64,000 bases of DNA from Hydractinia symbiolongicarpus (Eukaryota; Cnidaria; Hydrozoa; Anthoathecata; Hydractiniidae): positions 33,670,501 through 33,734,500 of the forward strand of contig NC_079879.1 of assembly GCF_029227915.1 (NCBI RefSeq), written 5' to 3'. A program made the translations under genes and the position numbers. The notes under the pieces are model-generated. The model searched no databases. It worked only from the letters and a program-made list of their open reading frames with translations, and was not told the DNA's origin. Shown here piece after piece: positions 63,067 to 64,000 of the stretch (positions within the stretch are counted from its first letter, which is position 1; each line of letters begins with the position of its first letter).

Positions 63067-63720
63067 AAAGAATTTCCATGATATTCAGTGACAACGGAAA
63101 GTGTATTTACAAATGTGTAAACTAAATAAATTTAATTGTGGGGAAAGTTATCAGAAAAGCTAATTTTCCTTTCCTTTTCAATTTTTCCAATGTGCTGACT
63201 ATCCTGGAAGAATGCACTCCCATGAAGCTGCGAAGAGCTGCGGCAAGAATTCAAATTCAAATTACTTGCAAACCGACTCCATTTTCTGGTGACAATACTG
63301 GCAAACAGACCAATGCGTTCTGTTGAAGGCCCACACGCTGGTAATGGTTTAAGAAATATATAATAAAAACAAATATAATAAAAACAATGATAATTTAGTG
63401 AAAGTTATAGATACTTAAATCCGGGTTGCAAAAATTTTCATGCAGAGTTAATGCGAATTTTGTGAAGAGAGTGTTCGGAATTAAGTCTGAGACATCGCTA
63501 TATTTGAACATACTATCTCATCATATAAAAGTGCGGTCGTGATATTTAAATAAGAGAGGAAAAGAAGAGGAACACTTTAAATTTAATAACAAGTTTGAAT
63601 TAAAAATCATCTAAAAAATTCCATCAATTTAAATAAATAACCAGATGAAATTTTAATAAAAAATCTAGGTAGTGTTACAAAATTCAAAGAACTATATTTT
63701 CGTAATGTATGTATAAAATA
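63067..63720. other. no feature recognised
   Basis: AT-rich sequence with a chance 62-codon ORF at 63,138 only. Presumably 3' flank of the possible - strand gene at the window edge. Confidence 0.3.
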
Positions 63721-63723
63721 ACA

Positions 63724-64000
63724 TTACAAACCCTTATTAAAATATACACTATGTAGATCGTCTCTTTTTTTGCGCACGGCATCTTGTAATTCTGGTTCGA
63801 GTTTCGATGTTGCTATGGAACTACACGATAAAGGAATAAAAAAATGACACATTTTGCAAAATTTAAACAATTCGCAATAAAGGTTTGAAGAACCTGTTGC
63901 CTTATTTGTGGAAATATAAAAGTTTGAGGAACTTGTTACCTTATTTGCGGAAATATCGCACAACATAGAGGCGTGGCAAACACCAGGCTGAAATACAAAG
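63724..64000 (-). CDS. possible terminal exons of a - strand gene cut by the window edge
   Basis: On the - strand an acceptor-like tract 'ttcctttatcgtgtag' ends at about 63,817 and is followed by IATSKLEPELQDAVRKKRDD then LHSVYFNKGL and a stop at 63724. Upstream, a donor-like 'aataaggtaac' lies at about 63,943 after a possible short exon. The peptide looks like a real charged helical C-terminus, but I do not recognise it, and the rest is outside the window. Confidence 0.3.
   Translation of the reverse strand, partial: FVFQPGVCHASMLCDISANKVTSSSNFYISTNKATGSSNLYCELFKFCKMCHFFIPLSCSSIATSKLEPELQDAVRKKRDDLHSVYFNKGL
63881..63962. repeat. imperfect tandem duplication of about 42 bp
   Basis: 'aaggtttgaagaacctgttg' plus 'ccttatttgtggaaatat' is followed by 'aaagtttgaggaacttgtta' plus 'ccttatttgcggaaatat'. 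Read on the - strand, each copy carries an 'aataagg(t/c)aac' donor-like site. Confidence 0.7.

Overview
This window is animal nuclear DNA: AT-rich, with GT-AG introns, compact genes, short UTRs and a heavy load of transposon debris. The COE/EBF gene at the right end is metazoan-specific. The base composition, exon sizes and repeat style suggest a cnidarian, perhaps a hydrozoan, but that last step is inference.

Layout, left to right. (1) 1-9.6 kb: the 3' two-thirds of an MMS22L replication-fork repair gene (+ strand; its 5' end lies outside or is not recognisable), with a LINE 3' fragment in one intron and several copies of an interspersed repeat around it. (2) 9.6-33.9 kb: about 24 kb of tandem satellite. 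A 143/144-bp monomer is organised into higher-order repeats (1,364, 1,537, 1,622 and about 4,105 bp). In places a 30-bp piece of the monomer has been amplified into secondary arrays of up to about 36 units. (3) 34-41.2 kb: a SINE, an unidentified multi-exon + strand gene, an unidentified two-exon - strand gene converging on it (stop codons 82 bp apart), and a second SINE copy in the opposite orientation. (4) 42-43 kb: a broken LINE reverse-transcriptase tail. (5) 44.7-50 kb: SAMM50 (mitochondrial outer-membrane beta-barrel assembly) with its whole CDS in one exon, then a two-exon secreted/lysosomal gamma-glutamyl hydrolase whose intron holds palindromic and fold-back elements. (6) 50.3-53.6 kb: a divergent HMG-box protein on the - strand, three coding exons. 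(7) 55.5-61.9 kb: a complete or nearly complete COE/EBF transcription factor in at least 13 exons, with two fold-back elements in its introns. (8) 62-64 kb: a pogo/Tigger-like transposon remnant and a possible terminal exon of a - strand gene.

The genes are ordinary single-copy animal genes with no evident shared pathway. The striking object is the nested satellite: its monomer, 30-bp sub-repeat, higher-order repeats and segmental copies can all be read directly from the sequence, and its 30-bp unit keeps a short inverted repeat across its variants. The long ORFs inside it follow from a repeat length divisible by three and are not annotated as genes.
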